A stretch of 64,000 nt of DNA. Origin: Mailhella sp. (GTDB lineage: Bacteria > Desulfobacterota > Desulfovibrionia > Desulfovibrionales > Desulfovibrionaceae). A program made the translations under genes and the position numbers. The DNA lies in NCBI GenBank assembly GCA_017940105.1, contig JAGAZG010000168.1:1-64000 (forward strand). The letters run 5' to 3'. The notes under the pieces were generated by a model. That model did not search any database and was not told the DNA's origin. It was given only the letters and a program-made list of their open reading frames with translations. Shown here piece by piece: positions 31,115 through 39,515 of this stretch; position 1 is the first letter of the stretch; the number at the start of each line of letters is the position of its first letter.

Positions 31115-32521
31115 TCACCTCAGATACTTGTCTGCCGTAGCCAGGAATGCGATGGCTGCGTCCTCTGTGTAACCCTGTTTCAGCAGGTAGTCTATATCGT
31201 TCTGTTCGTAGGGCTTTCCATTCGGAGCAATGCGTCCCTTCTGCGTATACTTCGGTTCTTTGGACAAAAGCTCGATTGCATCATCCACAGTGTAGCCATG
31301 CCCCACGAGGTACTTGATGTCGTTTTCCTCATAGGCAGCTCCGTTGGGAGCCAGGGTTACGCAAGACGTGCTCCCAGCATCGCCCACAATTTCTGCTGCT
31401 GTCCGGGTACTCTGCCCTTGTACCATGTGTCCAGCCCCGTAAGACTTGGTTCCCGTGGCGACATAGCCCCACACGTTTTCTGCACCATAATCTCCGGCGA
31501 TGGAGGACTTCACGATACGGTTACGGCTCGAACTGTTGCCCCAATAATCACCATCACCTGTGGCAATCACCACATGGTCTGGGCCATCAGAGCGACAGTA
31601 ATTTGTTTCGAGAAGGCAGATGTCACCCATCACGCCGCCTTCCTCCGGCTCTTTCCACAGACCGTTAGCCTTGGCATAATCCATCAGGTTTGGAACCCAC
31701 ATCAGGTTTCCTTGCGAACCATCCTCCATGAGCTTGCCCATAAAATGATTCGCATGGAGCAGGAAATCACGCACCCAGGCAGTACAGCCGTTGTTGCCGT
31801 AGCCCTGCGACCCGACACGGCTGTCCGCATAAGCAGCCGCAGACGGAATATTGCTCGCTGAATATTTGTCCGTGGTATCAAGAAAAGACAAGGCATCAGC
31901 ACGGGTATAGCCATTGTTCAGCAGGTACTGGATATCATTGTCATCATAAGGCTGACCATTCGGGGCAATCTCCCTCGTGTCCTCCTGCTTGCTGACTGCA
32001 TTGATACCGGCATACCGCATGATACCTTCCGCTATGGCCTTGGCAAACGCTTCCTGCCGATCACGAAGGGCTGCATTATCTGTAAACTCGTCGATGAACG
32101 CAGTCTCCACAAGGATGGCTGGCATATCCGTTCGCTTCAAAACGCAAAGACCAGGACGCTCCTTGAGTCCACGGTCAACTGTACCAATCTGTGCGATGAG
32201 CTTTTCCTGTACCGCTTCTCCTAAAGCAGACCCCTGTGTTCCAAGTCGATACACGCAAGTCTCTGTCCCCTTTGCGACACCATTGAACGCATTACAATGA
32301 ATGCTCACGAACAAATCTGCATCCCACTCGTTTGCCACATCAGGAACACCGTAAAGGTCGTCCGTTTGCAGGAGATATGTTTCTACTCCCGCCGCATTCA
32401 ACTTTTCTGTGACCATCGCGCCGACATTTGCAGCTACGTCCGACTCCCGCAAGCCATAACCACAAGCTCCGGGGTCTGGGTTGCCATTCAAAGCATGGCC
32501 GGGATTGATGAACACTTTCAT
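31115..32521 (-). CDS. Two-domain endolysin: amidase_3 plus Cys/His hydrolase with wall-binding repeats
   Basis: 468 residues from ATG 32521. Residues 1-175 are an N-acetylmuramoyl-L-alanine amidase (VFINPGHALNG H9, E25, FVSIHCNAF H75, AILVETAFI E139). Repeat 1 at 184-214 (IAPNGQPYDDNDIQYLL). Residues ~240-360 form a CHAP/NlpC-like domain (NNGCTAWVRDF C246, DHVVIATGDG H316). Repeats 2 and 3 at 388-420 and 430-462 have the same APNG..Y..NDI.YL...GYT pattern. Digests the cell wall at lysis; two catalytic domains split by binding repeats is unusual. Confidence 0.9.
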   Translation of the reverse strand: MKVFINPGHALNGNPDPGACGYGLRESDVAANVGAMVTEKLNAAGVETYLLQTDDLYGVPDVANEWDADLFVSIHCNAFNGVAKGTETCVYRLGTQGSALGEAVQEKLIAQIGTVDRGLKERPGLCVLKRTDMPAILVETAFIDEFTDNAALRDRQEAFAKAIAEGIMRYAGINAVSKQEDTREIAPNGQPYDDNDIQYLLNNGYTRADALSFLDTTDKYSASNIPSAAAYADSRVGSQGYGNNGCTAWVRDFLLHANHFMGKLMEDGSQGNLMWVPNLMDYAKANGLWKEPEEGGVMGDICLLETNYCRSDGPDHVVIATGDGDYWGNSSSRNRIVKSSIAGDYGAENVWGYVATGTKSYGAGHMVQGQSTRTAAEIVGDAGSTSCVTLAPNGAAYEENDIKYLVGHGYTVDDAIELLSKEPKYTQKGRIAPNGKPYEQNDIDYLLKQGYTEDAAIAFLATADKYLR

Positions 32522-32596
32522 TTCTCTCACCTGTTCCCTTTCTACCGTTTTGGTTCTTATCACATCATAAAAACCAAATCAGGCTTCTTTTGGTTC

Positions 32597-32893
32597 TTAC
32601 TTATTCGGCTTGAACGTATCTTTCAGATTATCCACGACATCTGCAATTTGCTGTCCCTGAGCTGCCACGTTTGCGACCTGCCCTAATGTCTGGCTGACTT
32701 GGCTCTGTTGTAACTGTGCTCTTTCCGCCAGTCCTTTGCCAGTCAGCACACCGACCAAACCGCTGATAATGCCAATGGGAATTTCTGTTCCCACACTAGC
32801 TCCCGACTTATAGGACAACAGCACCCATCCGATAATAGCTATTACGCCCATGACCACCAAGCCCCAGGCTATCACAGTATTCATGTCTTTCAT
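32597..32893 (-). CDS. Holin-like two-helix membrane protein
   Basis: 98 residues: IAWGLVVMGVIAIIGWVLLS and IPIGIISGLVGVLTGKGLA membrane segments, then a Gln-rich helix. AAAGGGG upstream. Beside the endolysin, so a holin is the natural guess. Confidence 0.65.
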   Translation of the reverse strand: MKDMNTVIAWGLVVMGVIAIIGWVLLSYKSGASVGTEIPIGIISGLVGVLTGKGLAERAQLQQSQVSQTLGQVANVAAQGQQIADVVDNLKDTFKPNK

Positions 32894-33324
32894 TTCTCGC
32901 CACCCCTTTTTCTTTCTCCCATCGGAAAAGTTCTGGTAATGCGAGCGAGCAAATCAGGAGCCATATCGCCCTTGTGCTCGCAGTTACAGAAATGAGCAAA
33001 CTCGTTGATACGCTCGTCCACAAGGTCAAGTCTTCTGTGCATGGCATCCACTTTGGCATTAAGAACAGCAATCCTTTCACTCATTTCTGCTTGCTGGCGA
33101 ATGGCTTGCTCGCAAATGCTCTCCATTTTACTGATGGAGTTTTCCAATCGCTCCATGTTGCGATTCATGGACTTTTCCATCGAATTAACGCTGACGCGAA
33201 TGGGGTCAACCAACGGCTCCACATAGTCTTCTTTCAAATGCCGTGAAAACCGCCACTCAAAAACGAGGATGGCGCAGATACCGCTGACTGCCCCGCTAAG
33301 TACCGTGACAATCTCTCTTTCCAT
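32890..33324 (-). CDS. Membrane-anchored coiled-coil lysis-region protein
   Basis: 144 residues: N-terminal membrane segment (VLSGAVSGICAILVFEW), long coiled coil (residues 45-110: SMEKSMNRNMERLENSISKM), then CNCEH and a basic end. Resembles hemolysin XhlA/holin-associated proteins in layout. Coupled to the holin-like gene. Confidence 0.6.
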   Translation of the reverse strand: MEREIVTVLSGAVSGICAILVFEWRFSRHLKEDYVEPLVDPIRVSVNSMEKSMNRNMERLENSISKMESICEQAIRQQAEMSERIAVLNAKVDAMHRRLDLVDERINEFAHFCNCEHKGDMAPDLLARITRTFPMGERKRGGEK

Positions 33325-33366
33325 TGTCCTCCACCTCCCTCACCATGTCTTATGCACCAGCCTATA

Positions 33367-33408
33367 CAAAAAACGGCGGCAGCATCCATACATGATGCCG
33401 CCGCCGTC
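33367..33408 (-). terminator. Terminator between DGR region and lysis genes
   Basis: Minus-strand GGCGGCGGCATC/GATGCTGCCGCC stem with a 7-nt loop, then GTTTTTTG. It would separate the tail/DGR transcript from lysis genes or act as an attenuator. Confidence 0.85.
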
Positions 33409-33424
33409 CTGAATCTCTGTCGCC

Positions 33425-33601
33425 TTATTCCTTCGGAATCTTGGACTTTACTTCCTCGCAGAACGCGAAGAACTCCTCATAGGCTTCCGGCTTGGTGTCC
33501 TTCTGCCGAAGAATTGCAATCTGGTCGTCAATGCTGTAACGAGTATTGATGACGGCTGCAATTTCCTGTTCACGGGTCAGTTTGCTTTCCTGAGTTTCCA
33601 T
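33425..33601 (-). CDS. 58-residue protein after the DGR reverse transcriptase
   Basis: ATG 33601 (GGAGG upstream) to TAA 33425; helical and charged (TREQEIAAVINTRYSIDDQI ... FCEEVKSKIPKE). Overlaps the reverse transcriptase end by 25 nt. Resembles small XkdX-like tail-region proteins only in size; function unknown. Confidence 0.6.
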   Translation of the reverse strand: METQESKLTREQEIAAVINTRYSIDDQIAILRQKDTKPEAYEEFFAFCEEVKSKIPKE

Positions 33602-34827
33602 GTCTGTTTCCTCCGTTTCTTTATAACGCAGACCGGGGCGGACACCCCAAACAGCGTCTTAAATAACACATCCATACGTCTGGCGGCTATCACACCGCCA
33701 CGACGGATTGCATGGCCTTTCCACGATGCGTGGGAATTCGCCGCTTCTGCCAGCGTCAGCTTGCCCTCAGCCACCCTCGCAACGAACTTCTTCAGCTTCC
33801 TTCTTTGACGAATGATGCTGTCCCTCGCCATGCGTCGCTTAACCTTGCCTGTTTCTGTCAAGGTTAGCAACACTTTCAAAAACCGAAGGCCATGCCGCAA
33901 CTTGACGATATGCGTCTTCTTCTGGTTGACCTCTATCCCATAGAAGGAACAAGCCCCTACCAGTTCCCGGACAGCTTTTCTCGCCTCGGCTTTTGTGCGA
34001 AACAGCATATAGCCGTCATCCATGTAGCGTCCGTAAAAACGAACACGCATCCGCTCCTTGACGAAGTGGTCGATGGCTGACGGGTATGCCACTGCCGTTA
34101 TCTGCGATACTTGGCTTCCTAAACCAAGGCTTCGCCCCGTATACCCTTCCAGCACATTTTCACGCCTGACACGTTTGTAGGCGATACGGCTGTTCGGGTG
34201 TCCGAATGGCAGGACAAACTGCTCCAACAGATGCAGGATGCGTGAGTCAGAAAACTCTTTCCCATACATCCGAAAGCAATAACTGTGCAGGATGCGGTCA
34301 AAGAACTTCGAGAAGTCAAAGACCACGGCCCAGCCATCGTTCGAGAAACCATTCTTCCGATAGAACTGCTGCAAATGCGCTGTCAGCCGATCAAGCGCCT
34401 GGTCAACGCCTCGTCCTTCGAGGCAAGCACCGTTGTCATAGATAAGACCCCGGCGCAGCATGGGGACGAGAACATTGTCGCAAGTTGCTCTCTGGATAAC
34501 CCGCTCCGAGAAATGGATGCTGCGTATGTGACGCACTTTGCCACGTTCCTTGGTGTCGAACTCCACGAAGCCCTTCGTGATGTCCCGTCCACGTTCCAAG
34601 GCTTCTCTCGCAAGCTCCATATTCCTGAGAAGGTTCATCTGGTATCGCTGGACACTTGCTTTCCAAGTGACGTTCCTTCTGGACTTCCTGTTTGCCGCGA
34701 AAAGAGCACGGTAGCTTGTAATGCTCGAAAAATCGTCGCATCGTGCATATCTTGCCCTTTTCTTTTCCTCTCTCGCGGCCTTTCGGCGCTGGTATCTTCC
34801 TTCGCGCCGCCGCTCAAGCGATGTCAC
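33577..34827 (-). CDS. Diversity-generating retroelement reverse transcriptase
   Basis: 416 residues, GTG start at 34827 (AGGGGG 10 nt upstream). Basic N terminus; RT motifs: WAVVFDFSKFFDRI (D171), the DGR-type LGLGSQVSQ (234-242), and FYGRYMDDGYML (YMDD 268-271), followed by the thumb and maturase-free end. It copies the template RNA with adenine-specific errors. Downstream of the template repeat and avd, as in classical DGRs. No sign of frameshift. Confidence 0.95.
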   Translation of the reverse strand: MTSLERRREGRYQRRKAAREEKKRARYARCDDFSSITSYRALFAANRKSRRNVTWKASVQRYQMNLLRNMELAREALERGRDITKGFVEFDTKERGKVRHIRSIHFSERVIQRATCDNVLVPMLRRGLIYDNGACLEGRGVDQALDRLTAHLQQFYRKNGFSNDGWAVVFDFSKFFDRILHSYCFRMYGKEFSDSRILHLLEQFVLPFGHPNSRIAYKRVRRENVLEGYTGRSLGLGSQVSQITAVAYPSAIDHFVKERMRVRFYGRYMDDGYMLFRTKAEARKAVRELVGACSFYGIEVNQKKTHIVKLRHGLRFLKVLLTLTETGKVKRRMARDSIIRQRRKLKKFVARVAEGKLTLAEAANSHASWKGHAIRRGGVIAARRMDVLFKTLFGVSAPVCVIKKRRKQTWKLRKAN

Positions 34828-35103
34828 GATATAGTTGCCCCCTTGGGCCTCGTGTACGGCAAACCGTCCCTATGGGGCGTGTGCGTCCTAGAACAGCCGC
34901 GTAGCGTCACCGGGCATGGAGCAGAGGCAGGTACGCACCGGAATCCTCTGCCATGCACGAAAGCGTCCGCCCGGACGCATCACGAGGCATATTTACCCTT
35001 TTGCTTGGGAAGGTCATGCGCTCCTTCCAATGATTTCTTTGAATGGTACTGCGTTCGGCCCTTTGCGGGCTTACTTGGCCTGACCCAGCCTTTCGACTAT
35101 CTT
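34828..35103 (-). other. DGR template-RNA spacer, no gene
   Basis: 276 nt between template repeat and reverse transcriptase with no supported gene. In known DGRs this spacer is part of the template RNA that primes and positions reverse transcription. GC-rich with several short hairpins. Confidence 0.6.
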
Positions 35104-35236
35104 GGAATCACAGCGGCGCCCGAATGCCCGTGTTGCTGGCGTTGTTGTTGTTGGCGTTGCCGTTGTTGTTGACGTTGCAGAAGTTCGTGGCATTCGTCCG
35201 GTTAGCAGACAACTCCCACCAGTTGCACCGGGAACC
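35104..35236 (-). repeat. DGR template repeat (TR)
   Basis: 133 nt read on the minus strand, rich in AAC codons (CAACGTCAACAACAACGGCA...). It aligns without gaps to the variable repeat at 35767-35899; 20 positions differ and every one is A in this copy. It is not translated in the window. The end GGGCGCCGCTGTG is shared by both and contains the initiation-of-mutagenic-homing type sequence. Confidence 0.97.
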
Positions 35237-35274
35237 AACCAGCAAAAATGCAGCGCATGGCCTGTATGCCGTTT

Positions 35275-35694
35275 TCACGGCTGAAATTGCTTGATGAACT
35301 TGGCACTGTCCGCCTTGCGCCAGCCCCGAAGGAGCTGGGCTTCCTTGACAAGCAGCTCGGTCACAGACTGGAACTTGTCAGGACTGACGGAAAGCGTCGT
35401 AAGCATGAACTGAAGGAGCTGAAATATCTGCTCCACCGTGATGATCGCCTGTGTCTGGTAGTCCCTGCGCATCTCCGCTTCCCGCAAATTCTGCGGGTAG
35501 ATGCTGTTCGCTGCTGTGATGTTGTCCATCAGGCGAATGACCCTCTCCACCATCGGAAAGGTGAAGACAGGCCGCCACCTCTTTGGCACGATTTTCTCAC
35601 TCATCACGAACCGTGTCAGCTCCGCCCGTATCAAGGTCGCAGTATGGTAGAACTCCAAATGGCTCTCACTTCGGTTTCGCTTCAACACGCTCAT
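35275..35694 (-). CDS. avd: DGR accessory variability determinant (Avd-like four-helix protein)
   Basis: 139 residues, all helical and basic (FYHTATLIRAELTRFVMSEK ... ERVIRLMDNITAANSIYP), of the S23/Avd type. Lies between the variable gene and the template repeat. Avd binds the reverse transcriptase and template RNA as a pentameric barrel. GGAGGAG precedes ATG 35694. Confidence 0.85.
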   Translation of the reverse strand: MSVLKRNRSESHLEFYHTATLIRAELTRFVMSEKIVPKRWRPVFTFPMVERVIRLMDNITAANSIYPQNLREAEMRRDYQTQAIITVEQIFQLLQFMLTTLSVSPDKFQSVTELLVKEAQLLRGWRKADSAKFIKQFQP

Positions 35695-35726
35695 AGTTCT
35701 GCTCCTCCGTTCTTGGTCGATACTAA

Positions 35727-35745
35727 CCGCCCCACATGGGGGCGG
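35727..35745 (-). other. DGR target hairpin after the variable repeat
   Basis: CCGCCCC/GGGGCGG, 7 pairs with a 5-nt loop, flanked by CTAA/TTAG; 22 nt past the end of VR. GC-rich hairpins in this position help target recognition in characterised DGRs. It lacks a T tract, so it is not a terminator. Confidence 0.75.
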
Positions 35746-35755
35746 GAGTTAGTGA

Positions 35756-36640
35756 TTACCCGATACGGAAGCACAGCGGCGCCCGAACGCCCGTGTAGCT
35801 GGCGTAGTTGGCGTTGGCGCCGCCGGAGTAGTCGACGAAGCAGAAGTACGCGGCACTCGCCCGGTAAGCAGACAACTCCCACCAGTGGCACCGGGAACCA
35901 CCGTTGCCATCGCCCTTGATGATGTGCTTCGAGCCACCGTAGAAGATGGGGTACTGGAGATTGCAGCCGCCACCGCCAGTGCCGAATCCCGGCTGGCTCC
36001 AAGTGTGATGCCCGAATACCTCAACCTCAGTGGGAAGCCAAAGTTTGCCAGCATTTGCCCAAGACCAACTCGTATCCTCAGATACCGCTCCACCTGCTGA
36101 GTAGCGTTCCTCAAGCAGAGCACGTTTGGTGATAATATAAGGCTTAAGGTCGGTCGGCAGCTTGGCATAGATGCCATTCGTCTCATCGTTAAGCGTCTGA
36201 TACAACTCGCTTGCCAGCCACGGATGTTTCACCGTTGCCGTGCCGTTGTTGGTATCAGACGAATTCATACGCTTGCCGCCAGCAAGGCAGTCACGGCTGA
36301 TAAAGTCGATATGCCCGCCAATCTCAGTGTCACCACACTTACGATAGGGGTTGATACCAGCTACTTCCATGACTACTTTCTCGCCCGTGGTGAGCGTAAT
36401 GGTCTTGAAGTCACCAATGTGGATGCCCTCAAAATCCTCTGCACGAGCGCGACCATTGATGCTTGCCCAGCTCTCGGTCAGCTCCTTGCCGTAAGGCACA
36501 CCGCCCTGCAAGAAGATTTCCTTCATGAACTCTGCGGCTTCTGTACCGCTGAGGCGACCAGTCCCGTTGGCCATATCTACGATGAAGCCGTCGGTCTTTT
36601 TGAAGCCGGTCTTGCTCGGAAGTTCGTTTGTCTTAATCAT
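35756..36640 (-). CDS. DGR-diversified tail protein with C-type-lectin-like fold
   Basis: 294 residues. N-terminal ~75 residues carry the link to the particle; the centre has YRKCGDTEIGGHIDFISRDC and TSWSWANAGKLWLPTEVEVF, typical of DUF6273/formylglycine-like C-type lectin domains; the last 46 residues are the variable repeat (WWELSAYRASAAYFCFVDYS ... VRAPLCFRIG). GGAGG precedes ATG 36640. Likely displayed at the tail tip to bind receptor; 16 codons have been changed relative to the template. Confidence 0.93.
   Translation of the reverse strand: MIKTNELPSKTGFKKTDGFIVDMANGTGRLSGTEAAEFMKEIFLQGGVPYGKELTESWASINGRARAEDFEGIHIGDFKTITLTTGEKVVMEVAGINPYRKCGDTEIGGHIDFISRDCLAGGKRMNSSDTNNGTATVKHPWLASELYQTLNDETNGIYAKLPTDLKPYIITKRALLEERYSAGGAVSEDTSWSWANAGKLWLPTEVEVFGHHTWSQPGFGTGGGGCNLQYPIFYGGSKHIIKGDGNGGSRCHWWELSAYRASAAYFCFVDYSGGANANYASYTGVRAPLCFRIG
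35767..35899 (-). repeat. DGR variable repeat (VR)
   Basis: 133 nt at the 3' end of gene 35756-36640. Against TR: 20 substitutions, all at template adenines (changes to T, G and C), none at template C, G or T. They alter 16 codons, mostly AAC to Tyr, Ser, Asp, Gly, Phe or Ala. Confidence 0.97.
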
Positions 36641-36655
36641 TTCTTTCGTTCCTCC

Positions 36656-37036
36656 CTATACTTTCTTCACTGCGGCAATAGGAATGCGCCCATCTGTCAT
36701 GAGCTGCCTCCCATCCGCTGTCAACAGCGGAGCGTATACTACGCCACTAATGACGCTTGCCATCAGCCCGTACAGTTCGCTCAAGCACTCTCCCTGATTC
36801 ATTTCCATAGCTCGCACAAGGCCAGCTACCGCAGAAGTGAGTGACGTTTCGTTGTCATTTTCAGGTCTTGCACGAACCGCATAGGCTATAATGGGTGTGC
36901 CATCGCGGGCAGCAATCTCGTCGCCGTTTGACGTTACAAGTGGGGCCTCTACATGACCGGCAATGAGATTGCCAGCCAGCATATCGAGGTCATAATTACT
37001 TGCCCCGCCTCCGACATTGAAAACGCCGTATGCCAT
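36656..37036 (-). CDS. Small tail-fibre region protein
   Basis: 126 residues from ATG 37036 (GAGGAGG upstream). Contains two similar units: IAGHVEAPLVTSNGDEIAAR and ISGVVYAPLLTADGRQLMTD, an internal duplication. Probably a structural accessory of the fibre/DGR protein; not recognised. Confidence 0.6.
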   Translation of the reverse strand: MAYGVFNVGGGASNYDLDMLAGNLIAGHVEAPLVTSNGDEIAARDGTPIIAYAVRARPENDNETSLTSAVAGLVRAMEMNQGECLSELYGLMASVISGVVYAPLLTADGRQLMTDGRIPIAAVKKV

Positions 37037-37049
37037 GCTATGCGCCTCC

Positions 37050-37340
37050 TCATAAAATTCTATAAGCGTAGATTTCCACACCACTCTGAGTGCCAATGGA
37101 ATCCTTGCCTTGTGTCGCAAGGGGTGCTGCTACCTCTCCCGCAATGACAGCGGCTTCGAGGTCATCCACTTCTGCGTCCACATCATTGATAAGCTCCTCA
37201 ACCTCTGAGGAAAGAGATTCAAGAGCCGTTGCTATCTGGACTGCGGCGGTGCTGGTCGCGTCCGTCGTCTGCCGGATGTCTTTGATATGTTCGCAGAGGG
37301 CTGTCAGCCCCACGGCTTGCAATATCTTGCGCTGTGCCAT
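37050..37340 (-). CDS. Tail-fibre region coiled-coil protein, paralog 1
   Basis: 96 residues; core LTALCEHIKDIRQ ... VEELINDVDAEVDDLEAAVI, followed by a VAAPLATQGKDSIGTQ end similar to the repeats in 36656-37036. Paralog of the next gene. Likely a trimeric fibre component. Confidence 0.62.
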   Translation of the reverse strand: MAQRKILQAVGLTALCEHIKDIRQTTDATSTAAVQIATALESLSSEVEELINDVDAEVDDLEAAVIAGEVAAPLATQGKDSIGTQSGVEIYAYRIL

Positions 37341-37359
37341 AGGCTTTTACCTCCCTTAC

Positions 37360-37593
37360 CTAATCATTGCCAGACAGGGACGACAAATCCCCTTTAATAA
37401 TGGCATTGGTGAGGTTCTCTACCTCCGCGTCCACGTCATTGATGAGGCCCTCGACCTCTGCCGTCAAGTCTTCCAAAGCCCCAGAAATCTGGACAAAGGC
37501 GGAGCCAGCTTGCTCCGCCATTGCCCTAATTTCCTTGATGTGGTCACAGAGAGTAGTCAACCCCTCGGTCTGCACTGTTTTATGCGCGGCCAC
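37360..37593 (-). CDS. Tail-fibre region coiled-coil protein, paralog 2
   Basis: 77 residues, similar to 37050-37340 over the LCDHIKEIRAM ... VEGLINDVDAEVENLTNAII stretch. Tandem duplication within the tail-fibre cluster. Confidence 0.62.
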   Translation of the reverse strand: MAAHKTVQTEGLTTLCDHIKEIRAMAEQAGSAFVQISGALEDLTAEVEGLINDVDAEVENLTNAIIKGDLSSLSGND

Positions 37594-37607
37594 GGGGTCA
37601 AACCCTC

Positions 37608-38414
37608 TTACTCGCCGCCCTGGGCTACGTCGTCAGCCAGGAGCGCTGCGATTTCCTCGGCAGTGTAATCGCTGATGTCGCTCTCGACCAGCAGGCTGGT
37701 AGCGGGGATGCCACCATCCTGTGCGAAGCCGTTGGCATCCGTGGTGCGGATGTTGCCAGCCGTGAAGGAGTTGGCAGCCAGCTTCTGCTGGACATCGGCA
37801 GCAGCCACGCCGCTGTCGGTGAGGTTGCCGCTGGCATCAAGGCCAGCGAGGTCGCCAGTCGTAGCGCCCGTAACCTTGTCTGCCTTGTCATTGTGGACAT
37901 GACCAGCAGCCGCAAAATCGGATGCCTTGCTGCCGCTGTCGGTGAGATTGCCATTGGCATCAAGGCCAGCGAAGTTACCAGCAGTTGCGCCAGCCACTTT
38001 CTCAGCAAAGCCGGAGAAGTCGAAGGTACCGGTGTAGGCATCATACTTGTAGACGGGAGTCTCGTCCGTGCCTACATTGATGACGGCAACATTCGTGCCT
38101 GCGGGATATTCCTTGCCAGCGCCTTCCTTGAAGTCGGCGGTGGTGGTGAAATCATCCTCAACATTGTAAATGTTGTTCAGAACGCTTGCGGACAGGGCAG
38201 GCAGGTTGGCAAAGGTCACACTGCCAGCGGGCTTAAGAGCACCAACGAGCGCCGCATTGATAGACGCTTCAACCTGCGCACCGGTCTGGAAATTGCTGTC
38301 ATTCTGAAGGTCACTTACCTTAGTGGGCAGCTCGGTCTTCTTGGCAAAGGTCAGCTTGAGCTGCGCAGCCAAGTTCTGAATAGTAGTTTTTGTGGTGATG
38401 TTCTTGCTAGGCAT
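37608..38414 (-). CDS. Tail fibre protein
   Basis: 268 residues. N-terminal coiled segment (AQLKLTFAKKTELPTKVSDL), then fibre-type repeats: AGLDANGNLTDSGSKASDFA and AGLDASGNLTDSGVAAADVQ, with an AAAGHVHNDKADKVTGA collar-like motif. This motif set is characteristic of phage tail fibres and collar proteins. Confidence 0.82.
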   Translation of the reverse strand: MPSKNITTKTTIQNLAAQLKLTFAKKTELPTKVSDLQNDSNFQTGAQVEASINAALVGALKPAGSVTFANLPALSASVLNNIYNVEDDFTTTADFKEGAGKEYPAGTNVAVINVGTDETPVYKYDAYTGTFDFSGFAEKVAGATAGNFAGLDANGNLTDSGSKASDFAAAGHVHNDKADKVTGATTGDLAGLDASGNLTDSGVAAADVQQKLAANSFTAGNIRTTDANGFAQDGGIPATSLLVESDISDYTAEEIAALLADDVAQGGE

Positions 38415-38471
38415 TTTCTTCTACCTCCATAAAGATACAAATTGAACTTTTCTTTGCGCGATGCTTTGGTT

Positions 38472-39500
38472 TCAGTCGCCATCGCCAGCGTTGCCAGAGT
38501 CTTCCTGTGCATTGTCGCCATCAAGAATTCTTTCGACATCCCGCTGAACTTCGGCCTCGTCAACAAGATCGCGTGTGGACATGACTTCTTCAGAATCCAC
38601 AGCCAGGGCTTCGTGGCTGTCAAACGTCAGCCCGTGGCCGGCTTTTACTGCCAGCCGCCCGTCTCTCCCGTATTCAAGGCCGGGGCCTACGCCACTCGAA
38701 GGTGCACCTCCTTTGCTGAAAAGAGTGACGGCTACCTTGATGTCCCCTGCGGGACGACGCTGAGCATAGAAGCGAACAAGCCCATCAAGGGACTCGCAGC
38801 CTCCCATCATGCCAGCTTTATCCGCAATGCTGAAATAGCCGGGAACGCAGCCGCCCACAGGCACGAGGGCTTTGGTCGCATCCGTCTCCTCAACATCACA
38901 CACGAATTTATAGTCCGGCGAACTTTCGCTTGCCGGAACCCAACCGCTTGCGGGCAGGGTCAAGATATAAGTGCCATAGTATCCGCCTATGGGGTACTTG
39001 GCGAGGGCTTCGTCGATATATTTCTGGACAGCCTTGATGGTGGCAAACGCCTCCGGGTCAATGGCCGCCGATACTGCATCCACATCACCGACTGCTGCGA
39101 TGATGTCAAAAGTTGCCAGCTTGCCAACAATCGAGCTTGCCGGACGAATCCATTCAGGCTCTCCTTCCAGCACCAGATAGGTGTAGGGAACCTCGCCCAA
39201 ATCAGGGTCTTCCGCATAGAGCAGCAGGCTCGTGCAATAGAACCCTGTCTCCACGTCTGCGCTGTTGATTTGAACCGTGACTTGGCACTCGCCATCAATA
39301 GGCGACCCCACATCACTGATTCTTGCATCCATGACATAATCCGCAGGAACCGTCATGGTCTTTGGTGTTTCTCCCTCTGGAATTGTGCCTTTGCCGACAG
39401 CCACTCTGGTATAGTGCATCTTGCACCGACCAGCCAGCACCTTGCCTATAAGGGCGATGCCTGGGAGGCTGCCATAGCATCCGTCTTCATACCTAGCCAT
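38472..39500 (-). CDS. Phage tail-collar fibre protein
   Basis: 342 residues. Starts with the DUF3751-like tail-collar pattern (GIALIGKVLAGRCKMHYTRV ... GKGTIPEGETPK) that attaches fibres to the baseplate, followed by a beta-rich body and an acidic end (DGDNAQEDSGNAGDGD). Next to the baseplate genes. Confidence 0.82.
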   Translation of the reverse strand: MARYEDGCYGSLPGIALIGKVLAGRCKMHYTRVAVGKGTIPEGETPKTMTVPADYVMDARISDVGSPIDGECQVTVQINSADVETGFYCTSLLLYAEDPDLGEVPYTYLVLEGEPEWIRPASSIVGKLATFDIIAAVGDVDAVSAAIDPEAFATIKAVQKYIDEALAKYPIGGYYGTYILTLPASGWVPASESSPDYKFVCDVEETDATKALVPVGGCVPGYFSIADKAGMMGGCESLDGLVRFYAQRRPAGDIKVAVTLFSKGGAPSSGVGPGLEYGRDGRLAVKAGHGLTFDSHEALAVDSEEVMSTRDLVDEAEVQRDVERILDGDNAQEDSGNAGDGD

Positions 39501-39515
39501 TGTTTTTCCCCCTCA

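Noticed and set aside
33577..34827. Group II intron or retron reverse transcriptase
   Set aside because: No maturase domain, no intron RNA, no msr/msd; VR/TR pair and avd identify a DGR.
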